Positions 1 through 8,195 of a DNA stretch of 64,000 nucleotides are shown here, piece after piece (the first letter of the stretch is position 1; the number at the start of each line of letters is the position of its first letter). Location: assembly GCF_025567525.1 (NCBI RefSeq), contig NZ_JAOQJY010000001.1, positions 310,001 through 374,000 of the forward strand, written 5' to 3'. Source of the DNA: Gallintestinimicrobium propionicum. GTDB taxonomy: Bacteria > Bacillota > Clostridia > Lachnospirales > Lachnospiraceae. The notes under the pieces are model-generated. The model was given only the letters and a program-made list of their open reading frames with translations. It was not told the DNA's origin and did no database searches. Both the position numbers and the translations under genes were made by a program.

Positions 1-920
1 TCGTAGCCGGCTTTCTTCATTACCTTGCGGGTTGCTGCAACCGGTCCGATACCCATGATGCGGGGTTCTACGCCTGCCAGCTCGCCTGCTACCCAGGTAG
101 CCATCGGCTTTACGCCCAGCTCCTTTGCCTTTTCTTCGCTCATAACGATCAGCGCTGCCGCTGCATCGTTGATACCGGAAGAATTGCCGGCGGTTACGAC
201 ACCACCCTCTTTGAATGCAGGACGCAGTTTGCTGATGCTCTCTGCCGTTACATTCGGTCTGGGTCCCTCATCAGTATCAAATACAACGGTCTGTTTTTTC
301 TGTTTTACTTCCATCGGAACGATCTCGTCCTTGAACTTGCCCTCTGCAATCGCTTTCTGTGCCTTCTGCTGGCTCCATGCTGCAAACTCATCCAGCTGCT
401 CTCTGGTCAGTCCCCAGTCTTCTGCAATATTTTCAGCAGTAATACCCATATGATAGCCGCCGAATGCATCCGTCAGGGCATCGCGGATCAGCGCATCATC
501 CATCTTTCCAGCGCCCATTCTGTAACCGAATCTTGCATTGTACAGAAGATAAGGAGCCATGGACATATTTTCCATACCGCCAGCTACGATGATATCCGCA
601 TCACCGGAGGCAATCAGCTTGGCAGCCAGGTTTACACAGTGCATGCCGGAGCCGCACAGTACGTTGATCGTAGTTGCAGGAACCTCTACCGGAATCCCTG
701 CGTTGACTGCTGCCTGTCTTGCAGGGTTCTGACCAAGACCTGCCTGAATGACACAGCCCATATATACTTCATCTACCTGCTCCGGTTTGATTCCGGTTCT
801 TTTCAGGGCTTCTTTGATTACAACAGTGCCCAGATCCGGTGCGGGAGTTTTGGAAAGAGTTCCTCCCATTACGCCGATTGCTGTTCTGCATGCGCCTGCC
901 AGCACTACTTTTCTTGCCAT
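1..920 (-). CDS. Acetyl-CoA acetyltransferase (thiolase), 3' end outside window
   Basis: Condenses two acetyl-CoA to acetoacetyl-CoA, the entry step of the butyrate and acetoacetate pathways, in the cytoplasm. The reverse strand reads MARKVVLAG and then continues as a standard type II thiolase. The nucleophilic Cys89 sits in the motif NVLCGSG, followed by the family's GGMENMS motif and the GGVVTAGNSSGINDAAA segment. The ATG at 920 is preceded at good distance by GGAGGA, which fixes the start. The gene runs off the left edge after about 306 codons, so the C-terminal HxG and CxG catalytic motifs are not visible. Family assignment is very secure. The exact pathway cannot be judged without the neighbours to the left. 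Confidence 0.95.
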   Translation of the reverse strand, partial: MARKVVLAGACRTAIGVMGGTLSKTPAPDLGTVVIKEALKRTGIKPEQVDEVYMGCVIQAGLGQNPARQAAVNAGIPVEVPATTINVLCGSGMHCVNLAAKLIASGDADIIVAGGMENMSMAPYLLYNARFGYRMGAGKMDDALIRDALTDAFGGYHMGITAENIAEDWGLTREQLDEFAAWSQQKAQKAIAEGKFKDEIVPMEVKQKKQTVVFDTDEGPRPNVTAESISKLRPAFKEGGVVTAGNSSGINDAAAALIVMSEEKAKELGVKPMATWVAGELAGVEPRIMGIGPVAATRKVMKKAGY

Positions 921-1064
921 AACAATGATTCCTCCATTTTCCCTTTTTTCTTTATCATACTACTTTTGAAACGCTTTTCAAGCCCACTGCACGCTTTGTT
1001 GTGGTCTTTTTTAGAAACAAAAGCGTAAAAGCTTTCACGTCGGAAGGTACTTATCAGGGCATTT

Positions 1065-2078
1065 TTATCTGGTGCTCAAATGCCCGATATTTTTGATCAG
1101 CACGGAAATCGTCCCGTCGGGATTTGTGATAAATTCTACCTTCTCGGGGTCCTTATATTCTTCCATCGGAATCGTGATTTCGATGCCGGTGTCCGTCGTC
1201 AGGTGCTGCTTCTGGAACTTTTTGATCGTCGCCTCGCTCTTGGGCCTGACAACTTCTTTTTCCATGTTATATTTTTCCAGCTTTTCCTCCAGGTCTGCCT
1301 GCATCTGCGGACTGTCCTTAAAAACTTTCTCCTTGACCGCTTCGACCTCCAGGCTCCCCTTTTCCTCCAGCTCATCATAGATCGCCTGCTTGACTTCCAT
1401 CTTTCGCCGGGTGTCCTCATCTCCATAGTATTTTTTGTTGACCTGTTCCACTGCTTTTGTCACGATATCCAGCTTTGTCTTCTGAGACATCGGTGCATGA
1501 CATTCCAGAAACAGTTCGGAAAAGTACAGCTTCTTTTCACCATTTACTTCGAATTTTTTCTCTGTCAGCAAAATTTCTCCATTCGACAGATTCACTAAAA
1601 ATGCCTCAGAAAGCTTCTGTCCGGCAGACGGCAGGATCGCTTTCTGTAAAATGATATCGTTTAAATTTTCTCCGGTTTCGGTAGCCTTCGTTGCATGAGT
1701 ATAGGAAGTTTTATAATTTAATTTCAAAAATCCGAAATAATTGACGCCCTCCGCAGAAAAAACGACAACCGCAACGTCCGCCGCCGGAATATCGATATTC
1801 GAATTCATGATCCCATAGAGCTTTTCACACAATGCCCTGCTCGTCTGGACAAAATTTTCGGCGTTACAGTTCTGGATCAGCCCCATCACCTCAGATTCGT
1901 CAGAAAACTGGCAGACCTTCATATCGTCGCTCTCTGTAAATTTTTCAATATGAGCCTTTAAAAAATCGCACAGATTCGAACCCATATCGATCGGACAGTC
2001 CGAAAGCACCGGCATTCCAACCACAGAATCCAGGATATGGACAATCCCCATTTTCATAATCATATCGTCTTTTTTCAT
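1065..2078 (-). CDS. Nucleoid-associated protein, NA37/YejK family
   Basis: A 337-residue soluble protein. Its opening (HILDSVVGMPVLSD near residue 14, then FLKAHIEKF near residue 39) matches the conserved start of the 37-kDa nucleoid-associated family (Pfam NA37), which binds DNA in the cytoplasm. It has no membrane segment or signal peptide. The C-terminal third is charged and ends in a small beta-rich part with ITIPMEEY. It stands alone, transcribed away from the thiolase's upstream region. The function in Firmicutes is poorly known. I rely on the N-terminal pattern and the length, both normal for the family. Confidence 0.75.
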   Translation of the reverse strand: MKKDDMIMKMGIVHILDSVVGMPVLSDCPIDMGSNLCDFLKAHIEKFTESDDMKVCQFSDESEVMGLIQNCNAENFVQTSRALCEKLYGIMNSNIDIPAADVAVVVFSAEGVNYFGFLKLNYKTSYTHATKATETGENLNDIILQKAILPSAGQKLSEAFLVNLSNGEILLTEKKFEVNGEKKLYFSELFLECHAPMSQKTKLDIVTKAVEQVNKKYYGDEDTRRKMEVKQAIYDELEEKGSLEVEAVKEKVFKDSPQMQADLEEKLEKYNMEKEVVRPKSEATIKKFQKQHLTTDTGIEITIPMEEYKDPEKVEFITNPDGTISVLIKNIGHLSTR

Positions 2079-2164
2079 GCCAGTTTCTCCTCATTTGCTT
2101 TTGTATGCGGCAGCTGCGCCATCTATAAACATAGCAGTTCGTTCAAAAATATGCAAGAAAAAGA

Positions 2165-2187
2165 GACGGACGCTTTTGACGTCCGCC
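2165..2187 (-). terminator. Rho-independent terminator of bioY
   Basis: On the minus strand an 8-bp stem (GGCGGACG pairing with CGTCCGTC, one G·T pair) closes a short AAAA-containing loop and is followed by CTCTTTTTC. It lies about 60 bases past the bioY stop, before the next minus-strand gene. Confidence 0.7.
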
Positions 2188-2246
2188 TCCGGGATTCTCG
2201 CTTTTGCGACCTGCCGCAGGGAAAAATCTTCCTCTCGGGATTCTTC

Positions 2247-2807
2247 TTATTCCGCCCGTTTTAACGCTTTTACGATCACAGGTCCGATCAGTGCTGCTAA
2301 AATAATCTTTGCAGTATCACCGGGCAGGTAAGGGATAACCCCCACACCAAGACCTCCGATGAAGTCTAAGTTCAGCTGCAGGCAAAGCCAAACGGTACCG
2401 AACAGGTAACATACCAGCGTTCCCAGAACCATCGCACCGAACTGTTTCCAGAAGCTTTTGCCGGTCTTCTCAAACAGAATACCGGTCAGCGGGATCATGA
2501 ACAGGAAGCCGATCAGATATCCTCCAGTCGGTCCTGCAAGCTTTGCAAAGCCACCGGAAAAACCGGAAAATACCGGAAGTCCCACCAGACCCAGAAGCAG
2601 ATAGATCACATAGCTGATGAATGCATTTCTGGTGCCCAAAATGTAAACGGAAAGGTACAAAATAAAGGTTGTCAGGGAAAGCGGAACAGGGCTGACCGGG
2701 ATCGGAATGGAAAACGGAGCCGCTATACAGGTCACCGCTGTCATCACACCGATCATCGCCATCTGTCTGATTCCAAGTACTGTCTCTTTTTTTGTTGCTG
2801 TCTGCAT
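2247..2807 (-). CDS. bioY: Biotin transporter BioY (ECF S component)
   Basis: Substrate-binding membrane component of an energy-coupling-factor biotin transporter. About 186 residues form roughly six hydrophobic helices, with the family motifs PVSPVPLSLTTF in the second helix region and GPTGGYLIGF in the middle loop. The ATG at 2807 is preferred over an upstream in-frame start at 2870 because AGGAGG lies 8 bases before it and conserved sequence begins only there. No ATPase or EcfT gene is adjacent, so it probably uses a shared group II ECF module encoded elsewhere. A perfect 6+4+6 palindrome (CTGTCC-TATC-GGACAG, 2822-2837) overlaps the leader just upstream of the RBS and could be an operator or leader hairpin, but I do not recognise it as a BirA site. 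Confidence 0.93.
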   Translation of the reverse strand: MQTATKKETVLGIRQMAMIGVMTAVTCIAAPFSIPIPVSPVPLSLTTFILYLSVYILGTRNAFISYVIYLLLGLVGLPVFSGFSGGFAKLAGPTGGYLIGFLFMIPLTGILFEKTGKSFWKQFGAMVLGTLVCYLFGTVWLCLQLNLDFIGGLGVGVIPYLPGDTAKIILAALIGPVIVKALKRAE

Positions 2808-2935
2808 GATTGTCACCCCTCCTGTCCTATCGGACAGTTTTTCTTTTTTCTTAAAAGATACCCCTTTCATCTGAAAATGTCAACAAAATCTTCGACTTAT
2901 TTACCATTGCTTTTGTTATATTATACAATATCGTC

Positions 2936-3799
2936 CTATTTGTAAGTTTTTTTTATCGGACTTTGACAGCTGCGTGCCAAGGTGCCCGGTGATATATCAT
3001 ATTTTTGACGAAATGCCGTCAGAAAATAAGAATAGGAAAAGAATCCGCACGCCGCACATACTTCCTTAGAGGATATGTTTCCCTCCTCCAGCATCCGTTT
3101 TGCCAGAGACAGGCGGTAATTGAGCATATATTCGGAAAAGGTTACGCCCATACAGGCATGGAATACGGAAGAAAAATACGATTCCGACAATCCTGCCTTC
3201 TGCGCCGCATCCGACAGCCTGATTTTTTCCCGGTAATGCTGCCGTACAAAAACCAGCGACCTGCGCACCGCCTCAGGGATTTCTTCCTCCTTTGCCTGCC
3301 GTTTCTTCGGGCTTTTTCGCAGAATCAAAATACAGATTTTTTCGATCAGATCCGCAGACATTTTTTCCCAGAACGCTTCTTTTTCTTCCTGCTCTCTTTT
3401 TAATTCCAGCAAAAGCTGTGTCATCTTCTGCATTTCCTTTTCCTGCATCTGAAAGCAAAACGGTTCTACCGCTTCTTCCAGCGCATCCAGCAATACGTTC
3501 GATAACACCTCCTGCCGAAAAATCAGGTTATAGTAACGGATATATTCCCCTGTATCCGTCATCTGTCTGTGATAATCCGATGGTCGAATCAGCTGCAGGC
3601 TGCCTGCCGCCGCAACGAAGCTGCTTCCGTTGATCAGGAACCGGCTGCTTCCTTCATAGATCAGCGACAGCTCGTAAAAATCATGAAAATGAAGCTGCTG
3701 ATTGAAGCTGCTCTCCGCTTCCGAATAGCAATTCTGTATGCTGAAAAGCCCGTTCGACAAATATTCCTTTGCCGGAAGAATTCCCTTTCCAAACTGCAT
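2936..3799 (-). CDS. AraC-family transcriptional regulator (cupin sensor)
   Basis: 287 residues. An N-terminal cupin-like sugar-sensing domain (HFHDFYELSLIYEGSS near residue 37) is followed by a C-terminal pair of helix-turn-helix motifs (LSDAAQKAGLSESYFSSVF, then the YSYFLTAFRQKYDISPG signature). It is divergent from the GH29 fucosidase gene at 3996, with 196 bases between the starts. That is the usual layout for a local activator of a glycoside-utilisation gene, so control of the fucosidase is the likely job. A perfect 14-bp direct repeat lies between the two genes (3834-3877). Confidence 0.9.
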   Translation of the reverse strand: MQFGKGILPAKEYLSNGLFSIQNCYSEAESSFNQQLHFHDFYELSLIYEGSSRFLINGSSFVAAAGSLQLIRPSDYHRQMTDTGEYIRYYNLIFRQEVLSNVLLDALEEAVEPFCFQMQEKEMQKMTQLLLELKREQEEKEAFWEKMSADLIEKICILILRKSPKKRQAKEEEIPEAVRRSLVFVRQHYREKIRLSDAAQKAGLSESYFSSVFHACMGVTFSEYMLNYRLSLAKRMLEEGNISSKEVCAACGFFSYSYFLTAFRQKYDISPGTLARSCQSPIKKTYK

Positions 3800-3833
3800 C
3801 CCTATATTTTCTCCATTTCTTTTTGCTTCAAAA

Positions 3834-3877
3834 ATTTTGTTATTTTATGATTATATCATATATATTTTGTTATTTTA
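3834..3877. promoter_or_regulatory. Direct-repeat candidate operator between AraC gene and fucosidase gene
   Basis: The 14-mer ATTTTGTTATTTTA occurs at 3834-3847 and again at 3864-3877, a spacing of 30 bases, about three helical turns. AraC-type dimers typically bind direct repeats on one face of the helix. The sequence is AT-rich, so chance is possible, but perfect identity over 14 bases inside a 196-base divergent intergenic region is suggestive. Confidence 0.45.
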
Positions 3878-3995
3878 AGTTTTCTATTGTCTTTTTTACC
3901 AATTCATCCTACGATAAGTTCAGACAGCGGCAATACAACTTCGCCCGAGAAAAACAAATCCATTTATTTCAAGACACCAGAAAGGAGTTTTACCA

Positions 3996-4964
3996 ATGAC
4001 ACAGTTAGAAGCTCTGCAGAAAAAATTTATCAATCTGCGCTTTGGCACATTTATCCATTTTAACAGCGCAACCTTCCAGTTCCACAACAACCCCGACATC
4101 ATCGACTGGGAATACGACCATGAAAACGGCGATCTGCCCAGGCAGTTCCCGTTTGATGAAAAAGACTTTAACCCGACCGCTCCCGACTACTGCAAGCAAT
4201 GGGCAAAAATCGCTAAAAGCGCCGGCTGCCAGTTCGCTGCCCTGACAAGCAAGCACCACGAGGGCTTCGATCTCTGGCCCTCCGACTATACCGATCACTG
4301 TGTGAAAAATGCGACAAACAAAACCGATGTCGTTGCCGCTTATCTGGACGCGTTCCGCAGCGAGGGAATTGTTGCCGGTCTGTATTTTTCCGTGCTCGAC
4401 CTGACTGCTCAAACCGGTCACAGATCCTGCACAACAGCGCAGAAAGAAAAAATCTTCGGTCAGGTGACCGAGCTTCTTACAAACTATGGAGAAATCCCAT
4501 TCCTGATCGTAGACGGCTGGAATGCTCCCTGGGGCGGTCCCTCCTATGAGATGCTTCCCTTCGAGGAGCTCGACCGCCTTGTGAAATCTCTGCAGCCCGA
4601 TTGTATGCTGATGAACATCGGCTGTCAGGAAGGATTATCCGGTACCGACGTTGTATTTTATGAAAACGCCGCCGGTCAGGAAGTCGACCATAGCTTCAAC
4701 GGTCCCGGCATCAGCTGCAACAAACTGACAAAGACATGGTTCTGGAGAGACGAAGACCCGACAACGCCCGTTACAAACGCAGAATGGGCACTTTCCAAAA
4801 TGAAGGATTATTTCCCCCAGAATGTCAACTTCATGTTAAATCTCTCCCCTTCCACAACCGGTCTGGTGGACGAAAATCTTGCGCAGGAATTTGCCAGGAT
4901 CGGTAAGACCTTCCAGATGCCTGAACCCCTGGATGAGCTTCCGGCGGGCTGGCTGAAGCGCTGA
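3996..4964 (+). CDS. Alpha-L-fucosidase-like glycoside hydrolase, GH29 (short form)
   Basis: 322 residues with no signal peptide, so cytoplasmic. GH29 hallmarks are FGTFIHFNS near residue 16, SKHHEGFDLWPS near residue 85, and FLIVDGWN with the presumed nucleophile Asp173. The late VNFMLNLSPSTTGLVDE segment matches the family's NLLLNVGP region. It releases fucose, or a related sugar, from oligosaccharides. It is shorter than the usual 430-500 residues because the C-terminal beta-sandwich is missing, as in other catalytic-domain-only GH29 enzymes. GGAG precedes the ATG. Divergent from the AraC regulator at 2936. Compare the longer paralogue at 62648. The exact substrate is not readable from the sequence. 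Confidence 0.85.
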   Translation: MTQLEALQKKFINLRFGTFIHFNSATFQFHNNPDIIDWEYDHENGDLPRQFPFDEKDFNPTAPDYCKQWAKIAKSAGCQFAALTSKHHEGFDLWPSDYTDHCVKNATNKTDVVAAYLDAFRSEGIVAGLYFSVLDLTAQTGHRSCTTAQKEKIFGQVTELLTNYGEIPFLIVDGWNAPWGGPSYEMLPFEELDRLVKSLQPDCMLMNIGCQEGLSGTDVVFYENAAGQEVDHSFNGPGISCNKLTKTWFWRDEDPTTPVTNAEWALSKMKDYFPQNVNFMLNLSPSTTGLVDENLAQEFARIGKTFQMPEPLDELPAGWLKR

Positions 4965-4975
4965 TCTCTATTGAC

Positions 4976-5011
4976 GCAAAAGAACAGGGCATTCCCGCCT
5001 TGTTCTTTTGC
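4976..5011 (+). terminator. Terminator after fucosidase gene
   Basis: A near-perfect hairpin: GCAAAAGAACA pairs with TGTTCTTTTGC around a G+C-rich inner stem (GGGC/GCC). The T-rich right arm and A-rich left arm make it likely to work in both directions. It starts 12 bases after the stop. Confidence 0.75.
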
Positions 5012-5088
5012 TATTCTCAGGGTATACTTTAAAAAGAAACGGTCGGCACTTCTGTCCGACCCAAAAAGTATCCTATAAGGAGGACGTT

Positions 5089-6588
5089 ATGTCACAGACA
5101 CTCGAACAATTTCAGGCCTATCAGACCAGACTCGAACAATACGATCAGGCGATTGCCCTGCTCTACTGGGACCTGCAGACCGCAGCTCCAAAAGACAGCA
5201 TCGAAGCAAAGCTGTCTGCGGTAGGCTATTTTTCCACGGAATCCTTCCGCCTTTCGACGGCGGACGAATACGGCAGCCTGTTAAAAAAGCTCTCTGCTCC
5301 CGAAGAATATGATCAGCTGTCTCCCGCCATGCAGCTTACGATCCGGCGAAACCTGAGAGATTTCGAACGCTTCAAGCGTATTCCGGAAGCCTTCTACACG
5401 GAATATGTCACAGAAAAGGCACGTTCCGAAAAAGCCTGGGAGGCAGCCAAGGAGGCTTCTGATTTCTCTGTATTTGCGCCCCATCTGGATAAGGTCATCT
5501 CCATGACAAAAGAATATGTCCACTACATGGAGCCAGATCAGGATGTATATGAATTTTTGGTCGGTCTTTTTGAGGACGGTATGGATACGGAAACGATCGA
5601 CCGCATTTTTGCAGAACTAAAAGAAGGACTTCTTCCGCTGCTTGCCAAAATCGAGGCAGCTCCCAAACCGGATCTGTCTGCCCTGCAGCAGACCTTTGAC
5701 CCGGATGCTCAGAAAAAGGTCCAGGAGCTGCTGCTTTCTTATATCGGTTTTTCCTTTGACTGCGGCGCGGTTGCCGAGAGTATGCATCCCTTTACGACAA
5801 CGCTCTGCCCCGGCGATGTCCGCGTAACAAACCACTATTATGCCGACAATCCGATTTCTTCGATATTCTCCGCCATTCACGAGGGCGGTCATGCAATCTT
5901 CGAGCAAAATGTCGATAAGGATTTCTGGCATACTGCCGCAGCCCAGATCAATATGATGGGACTTCACGAAAGCCAGTCCCGCTTTTACGAAAATATCCTC
6001 GGCAGAAACCCACACTTTTGGACACCAATTTACGAAAAAATGTCCGCGCTGCTTCCAGAATTTAAAACCGTCCCATTTGATACGTTTATAAAAGCGATCA
6101 ACGACGTACACCCCAGCATGATCCGTACGGAAGCGGATGAAGTGACCTACGGTCTGCATATCATCCTGCGTTACGAAATAGAAAAAGCAATTTTCAGAGA
6201 CAATGTAAAGACCGATGACCTGCCAGCTCTCTGGAATCAGAAAATGCAGGAGCTGCTTGGCATTACTCCTGCAAACGATGCAGAAGGCATCCTGCAGGAT
6301 ATGCACTGGTCAGACGGCTCCTTTGGATATTTCCCCTCCTACCTGCTGGGCTCCATTTATGACGGCATGTATCTTGAAGCGATCCAAAAGGATCTCGGAG
6401 ATCTGGATACGGTTCTGGAAAACGGAAGAATCCTCGACATCACCCACTGGCTGAAGGAAAAGATCCATCGTTTTGGCAGCATGTATAACTCCAAAGAGGT
6501 TATCGAACGGGTCTGCGGCAAGGAAATCAGCGCACAGCCGCTGCTTCGCTATTTTGAAGAAAAATACAGTAAGGTGTATGAATTCTGA
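5089..6588 (+). CDS. Carboxypeptidase Taq, M32 metallopeptidase
   Basis: 499-residue cytoplasmic zinc carboxypeptidase that removes C-terminal residues from peptides. The zinc site HEGGH (residues 264-268 from the chosen start) is followed by the M32 motif HESQSR, which supplies the third ligand, and by the conserved VHPSMIRTEADEVTY segment. Length fits the family (about 500). The ATG at 5089 has AAGGAGG 7 bases upstream. An in-frame upstream start at 5008 would lie inside the terminator of the preceding gene and is rejected. Single-gene unit closed by a long hairpin at 6671-6743. Confidence 0.95.
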   Translation: MSQTLEQFQAYQTRLEQYDQAIALLYWDLQTAAPKDSIEAKLSAVGYFSTESFRLSTADEYGSLLKKLSAPEEYDQLSPAMQLTIRRNLRDFERFKRIPEAFYTEYVTEKARSEKAWEAAKEASDFSVFAPHLDKVISMTKEYVHYMEPDQDVYEFLVGLFEDGMDTETIDRIFAELKEGLLPLLAKIEAAPKPDLSALQQTFDPDAQKKVQELLLSYIGFSFDCGAVAESMHPFTTTLCPGDVRVTNHYYADNPISSIFSAIHEGGHAIFEQNVDKDFWHTAAAQINMMGLHESQSRFYENILGRNPHFWTPIYEKMSALLPEFKTVPFDTFIKAINDVHPSMIRTEADEVTYGLHIILRYEIEKAIFRDNVKTDDLPALWNQKMQELLGITPANDAEGILQDMHWSDGSFGYFPSYLLGSIYDGMYLEAIQKDLGDLDTVLENGRILDITHWLKEKIHRFGSMYNSKEVIERVCGKEISAQPLLRYFEEKYSKVYEF

Positions 6589-6670
6589 CCAACGCCTCGA
6601 AGTCGAACTGCTTTATCTGTAACATACAGAGCGTATATTCCATCAAACAGTAACATTCTATTATTGATGC

Positions 6671-6743
6671 AAAAACCGGAAAATCTTTCCAGATGCCTTA
6701 CGACAATACCTCGTGTGGCGTCGGAACAGATTTTCCGGTTTTT
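6671..6743. terminator. Long bidirectional terminator between convergent genes
   Basis: AAAAACCGGAAAATCT (6671-6686) pairs perfectly with AGATTTTCCGGTTTTT (6728-6743). The inner region also pairs (GATGCC with GGCGTC, ACGA with TCGT), giving one long stem. The A-rich and T-rich arms serve the plus-strand M32 gene and the minus-strand aldolase gene, which converge here. Confidence 0.85.
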
Positions 6744-6776
6744 CTAATCAGGCGATTCCATTTTTATACATTCGAT

Positions 6777-7814
6777 TCACGGCAGCGTTTTTAAAATCCG
6801 TCCCAGCTCTTCTACATCTTCCGATTTTGTTGCCCAGCTGGATGCAAACCGCACTGCAGCAGCTCCATTTTCCAGCTCTTCCCAGGTTTCACAGCTGACA
6901 CGATCCTTCAGTGCTTCCCGCTGTGCTGCATTTAATACGACAAACTGCTGATTCGTCGGGGAATTGATATAAAGCGGACACCCATGCTCCGTCAGAAGCT
7001 CCTTGATCCTCATGGCCATATCGATCGCATGCGCAGAAATTTTCAAATACAGATTTTCTGTAAAAAGCGTATCGAATTGAATCCCCAGCAGACGTCCCTT
7101 CGCAAGCACCGCCCCCTGCTGCTTCATCAGGGTAAAAAATCCCGGAACCGTATTCTTTTTCGGGAAAACTACGGCTTCTCCAAACAGTGCGCCCACCTTT
7201 GTGCCTCCAATATAGAACACGTCGCACAGTTCTGCCAGATCTGCAAGTGTCACGTCTGTTCCCGGTGCGCAAAGTCCATAGCCCAGACGCGCACCGTCCA
7301 AAAACAGGGGCAGCTGATATTCCTCACAGACCCTTCGAAGCGCCTTTAACTCTTCTTTTGTATAGAGTGTTCCATATTCGGTCGGATGGGAAATATAAAC
7401 CATGCCGGGCTGCACCATATGGGTACAGCTGCCGTCCTGATAAAAGCGTTCCAGATAGTGCTTTACCGCTGCAGCCTCAAGCTTCCCGTTTTTGTGTGGG
7501 ATCGTCAGCACCTTATGGCCGCCGCTTTCAATTGCACCAGCCTCGTGGACACCGATATGTCCGGTATCCGCTGCAATAACCCCCTCGAAGGGCTTTAAAA
7601 ATCCCCGGATCACGGTCGCATTTGTTTGGGTCCCGCCGACCAGAAAATAAATTTCCGCCTCCGGGCACTGGCATGCTGTGCGGATTTTTGCTTTTGCAGA
7701 TTCGCAATAGGCATCCTTTCCATAGCCGTAGGTATGCTCCATGTTCGTTTCCATCAGGCGCTGTAAGATTGCAGGATGTGCGCCTTCCATGTAGTCACTA
7801 TCAAAGTATAGCAT
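6777..7814 (-). CDS. Low-specificity L-threonine aldolase / beta-eliminating lyase family, PLP enzyme
   Basis: 346-residue fold-type I PLP enzyme that cleaves L-threonine or allo-threonine to glycine and acetaldehyde. Visible are MLYFDSDYMEGAHP at the start, the glycine-rich VGGTQTN cofactor loop, DGARLG (the PLP-binding Asp), and the Schiff-base lysine in GGTKVG. The start at 7814 is chosen for AGGAGGAG just upstream. An in-frame GTG at 7859 would add 15 residues absent from the family. It ends beside the shared terminator at 6671-6743. Closely related enzymes with other beta-eliminating activity cannot be excluded. Confidence 0.88.
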   Translation of the reverse strand: MLYFDSDYMEGAHPAILQRLMETNMEHTYGYGKDAYCESAKAKIRTACQCPEAEIYFLVGGTQTNATVIRGFLKPFEGVIAADTGHIGVHEAGAIESGGHKVLTIPHKNGKLEAAAVKHYLERFYQDGSCTHMVQPGMVYISHPTEYGTLYTKEELKALRRVCEEYQLPLFLDGARLGYGLCAPGTDVTLADLAELCDVFYIGGTKVGALFGEAVVFPKKNTVPGFFTLMKQQGAVLAKGRLLGIQFDTLFTENLYLKISAHAIDMAMRIKELLTEHGCPLYINSPTNQQFVVLNAAQREALKDRVSCETWEELENGAAAVRFASSWATKSEDVEELGRILKTLP

Positions 7815-7863
7815 TGCTTTCTCCTCCTGATATTTTTGTATCATTTTTTCTTTCCTCACAGTT

Positions 7864-8064
7864 TCAGCCTTCCCTTTGCTGCTCTAAGAGCTCATAGAGC
7901 GCATCGTCTCCTTCGTCGATCCACACATCCTCTTCCTCTTCATTCAAGCCAAGAAATTGTGCGAGTGTTCGGATATCATCGCTGTTATTCCATTCGTCCA
8001 CATAATCATCGATTTCTTCAAACTCGATCTCTCCTGCCAGATAACGTTCTTTAAAATTTGCCAT
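7864..8064 (-). CDS. Small acidic protein of unknown function
   Basis: 66 residues, strongly acidic (EFEEIDDYVDEW, LNEEEEDVWIDEGDD), with no hydrophobic segment. An AAGGAA-type RBS precedes the ATG (GAAAGGAAATCAGG). It lies 50 bases upstream of the aldolase gene on the same strand and may be co-transcribed. I do not recognise a family. The codon pattern and RBS make it more than a chance frame. Acidic proteins of this size and composition are common in Lachnospiraceae and are usually annotated as hypothetical. Confidence 0.6.
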   Translation of the reverse strand: MANFKERYLAGEIEFEEIDDYVDEWNNSDDIRTLAQFLGLNEEEEDVWIDEGDDALYELLEQQREG

Positions 8065-8195
8065 CCTGATTTCCTTTCTATAGTCGTTAATAAGTTTCTG
8101 TTAATTCGTTGATCATTGTTATCAGTAATTTCGCATCCACGGGCTTGGGATTTTCTTATTTTTACCCATCTGCAAACCGCTTTTCCCATTCATCG

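Noticed and set aside
2822..2837. Palindrome before bioY as a BirA operator
   Set aside because: The motif does not resemble the known TTGTTAAC-type biotin operator, so it is only mentioned with the gene.
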